DNA of 64,000 bases from Rubrimonas cliftonensis (GTDB lineage: Bacteria > Pseudomonadota > Alphaproteobacteria > Rhodobacterales > Rhodobacteraceae): contig NZ_FNQM01000002.1 in NCBI RefSeq assembly GCF_900107585.1, positions 1 through 64,000 on the forward strand, written 5' to 3'. Positions within the stretch are counted from its first letter, which is position 1; each line of letters begins with the position of its first letter. Below are positions 62,593-64,000 of this stretch, in pieces. Position numbers and translations under genes: made by a program. The notes beneath the pieces were generated by a model. It saw nothing but the letters and a program-made list of their open reading frames with translations, had not been told where the DNA came from and made no database searches.

Positions 62593-63209
62593 CGGAAATT
62601 CAGCACGTAGCCCCAGCTGTCGAGCCGCTCGGGGAGGGCGTTGAAGGCCGCCGTCAGCCGCGGCGGGCCCTGGTTGGGCGGCACCTCGTGCATCATGTAG
62701 CTCGGAAACAGCACCATGTCGCCGGGCGCGACCGGCGGCATCGAGAAGATCGGCGAGTTGAACGGGTTCACCTCGCAGCGCCGGTTCTGGTTCTCCATCA
62801 CGAAGCCCGTCGCGCCCACATGGCGGTGGAACACGGTCGCCGCGGAAGGGTGCGTCTCCGTGAGGTAGAGCACGCCGGAGATGAAGCTGTTGGCGTGGTT
62901 GTGCATCTTCTGGGCGCCGCCGGTCTCCATGCGGTTGATCCAGATCTCCTTGATCGCCCAGCCCAGCTCCTCGCCCAGCAGCGTCTTGCCATAGGCGCGC
63001 AGGCGCGGGCCGACGCAGCGCAGGACGGCCGTGAAGTTCTCGTGGCTGCGCGGGTCGGCGACGGGCGTGTGGGCGAGCAGTGCGGTGCGCACGTTCGGCC
63101 CTGTCGCGGACTCGGTGAACTGGTCGATCAGCGCGGATACGAGCTCGGGCGGCGCGACGCCGCGCGCGACCATGACCGGCGTGGGAAACAGACCGACGAT
63201 CTCATCCAT
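62589..63209 (-). CDS. Putative 2OG-Fe(II) oxygenase (TIGR02466-like)
   Basis: A 206-residue protein resembling the TIGR02466 group of putative 2-oxoglutarate/Fe(II) oxygenases. Iron-site candidates are the His residues in GAQKMHNHANSFISGVLYL near residue 105 and MMHEVPPNQG near residue 172, with the 2OG-binding Arg in PPRLTAAFN. I chose the ATG at 63209 (MDEIVGLFPTPVMV), which is the family's usual beginning; the frame extends to 63305 without similarity. It is co-translated with the fused membrane protein. Confidence 0.8.
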   Translation of the reverse strand: MDEIVGLFPTPVMVARGVAPPELVSALIDQFTESATGPNVRTALLAHTPVADPRSHENFTAVLRCVGPRLRAYGKTLLGEELGWAIKEIWINRMETGGAQKMHNHANSFISGVLYLTETHPSAATVFHRHVGATGFVMENQNRRCEVNPFNSPIFSMPPVAPGDMVLFPSYMMHEVPPNQGPPRLTAAFNALPERLDSWGYVLNFR

Positions 63210-63368
63210 GGGCCCTGTTCCGCTCCCGGCTGCGCAGGAGAGCGTTAACACCGGGCGCGAGCGCGTTGAACGACCGTCATCGAAATTTGATGTTGCCGCC
63301 GTCACGGCCCTGTCACGCCGTGCGTGCTATTCGTTCCGAAATCATGATCATGACTGGGAGACCGACGG

Positions 63369-63788
63369 ATGCTTTCCCGACGCGCCGCCATTTTGTCCTG
63401 CGCCGCCTTCGCCGCCACCGGCGCGCGGGCGGCCGAGCTGCTCGAGGTCGCCGCGCTGCATGCGCCCGAAGAGCAGTTTTCAGACCTCGCCCGCGCCCAT
63501 GAGGGCCGACGCGCGCGGTTTCGCGGCTACATGGCTCCGCCGCTGCGCGCCGACGCCAGCTTCTTCGTGCTGACCGGCGTGCCGATGTCGATCTGTCCGT
63601 TCTGCGACACCGAGTCGGAGTGGCCGCAGGACATGCTCGCCGTCTATGCCGACCGGGTGATCGAGGTGGCGCCGTTCTACAAGCGCATCGAGGTGACGGG
63701 GACGCTGCGGCTCGGCGCCCACACCGACGAACTCACCGGGCTCGTCAGCCGGGTCAGGGTCGAGAACGCGGTCTACGCGCCGGTCTGA
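63369..63788 (+). CDS. Small exported protein with CPFC motif, unknown function
   Basis: A 139-residue protein with a signal peptide (residues 1-21, MLSRRAAILSCAAFAATGAR; the double Arg could direct Tat export). The mature part holds FFVLTGVPMSICPFCDTESE with a Cys-Pro-Phe-Cys pair near residue 76, which may bind a metal or form a disulfide, and a beta-rich end (IEVTGTLRLGAHTDELTGLV). I do not recognise a named family. The ATG has GGGAGACC upstream. Confidence 0.8.
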   Translation: MLSRRAAILSCAAFAATGARAAELLEVAALHAPEEQFSDLARAHEGRRARFRGYMAPPLRADASFFVLTGVPMSICPFCDTESEWPQDMLAVYADRVIEVAPFYKRIEVTGTLRLGAHTDELTGLVSRVRVENAVYAPV

Positions 63789-63810
63789 GCGGCGCGACGG
63801 GGGCGGGGGG

Positions 63811-64000
63811 TCAGAGCCCCCCGGCCTGCGCGACCGTCAGCGCGAGGGAGGCCGCGCCGGCCGCCGCCAGCCAGCTTCCCGCCACGCGCCACACCATCGA
63901 CAGCAGCGGAACGCGGTCCGCCGCGGCGCGCGCGCAGGCGACGCCCAGTATCACTGCGACGGACCCCGCCGCCGTGACGCCGAGGGAGAACAGGATCGGG
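63811..64000 (-). CDS. C-terminal end of a membrane protein (truncated by window edge)
   Basis: The last 62 codons of a gene running off the right edge. The sequence has two hydrophobic helices (ILFSLGVTAAGSVAVILGVA and WLAAAGAASLALTVAQAGGL) joined by a short basic loop. The two-helix ending recalls HupE/UreJ-type proteins, but this is only a resemblance. It is convergent with the small CPFC protein. Confidence 0.65.
   Translation of the reverse strand, partial: PILFSLGVTAAGSVAVILGVACARAAADRVPLLSMVWRVAGSWLAAAGAASLALTVAQAGGL

Overview
The window is about 70% GC, densely packed and rich in ATGA/GTGA gene overlaps. It looks like a chromosome segment of a high-GC alphaproteobacterium, most likely from the Rhodobacterales. 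The clues are a fused MrpA/B antiporter subunit, the ppk-hda-AI-2E synteny, split glycyl-tRNA synthetase genes (glyQ, glyS) followed by a PPDK-like gene, a DUF6446-type protein between them, and glyA followed by nrdR-ribD. The order is inferred from gene content and synteny alone.

Layout. Positions 1-3300 hold a PIN/AbrB toxin-antitoxin pair, a Uma2-family nuclease, tRNA-Val(GAC), an N-formylglutamate amidohydrolase and tRNA-Thr(GGT); the part left of tRNA-Val looks accessory. 3300-6800 is a phosphonate-type ABC transporter (phnD-phnC-phnE-phnE) with no catabolic genes beside it. 7094-12958 is a complete Mrp/Mnh Na+/H+ antiporter operon (AB fused, C, D, E, F, G), convergent with a P2-type ATPase. 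16-22 kb carries an FAH-family enzyme, polyphosphate kinase, an Hda-like DnaA regulator, an AI-2E transporter and NAD kinase. 22-26 kb is glyA, a thioesterase, nrdR and ribD. 26-37 kb, all on the minus strand, is a SleB hydrolase, meaB, a PPDK-like protein, glyS, glutaminase, a DUF6446-like protein, a broken KpsC-like gene and glyQ. 37-45 kb has a SIMPL protein, a large envelope-type protein of unknown function, and a molybdenum-hydroxylase maturation cluster (vWA/CoxE-like, XdhC, MobA-like) plus a GST. 45-51 kb is an alpha-glucoside/trehalose-type uptake operon (E-F-G-A-K order). 51-60 kb has an exported amidohydrolase and a putrescine/agmatine catabolic set (PuuB-like oxidase, SpuC-like transaminase, SpeB, PuuA-like synthetase), with a BON-LysM protein and an exported MsrA between them. 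The right end holds a fused membrane/spermidine-synthase-like protein coupled to a 2OG-Fe(II) oxygenase, a small secreted protein and the end of a membrane protein.

Most striking points: (1) a sharp in-frame AT-rich island of about 340 bp (about 35% GC) inside the essential gene glyS; (2) a KpsC-like gene between glyQ and glyS interrupted by a single TAG where TGG is the likely ancestral codon; (3) a PPDK-like protein with an intact PEP half but an eroded ATP-binding half, translationally coupled to meaB; (4) several perfect inverted repeats in promoter regions and short tandem repeats at stop codons; and (5) a candidate 34-residue small protein with a good ribosome binding site. I found no CRISPR array, prophage, complete insertion sequence or obvious large new defence or biosynthetic system.
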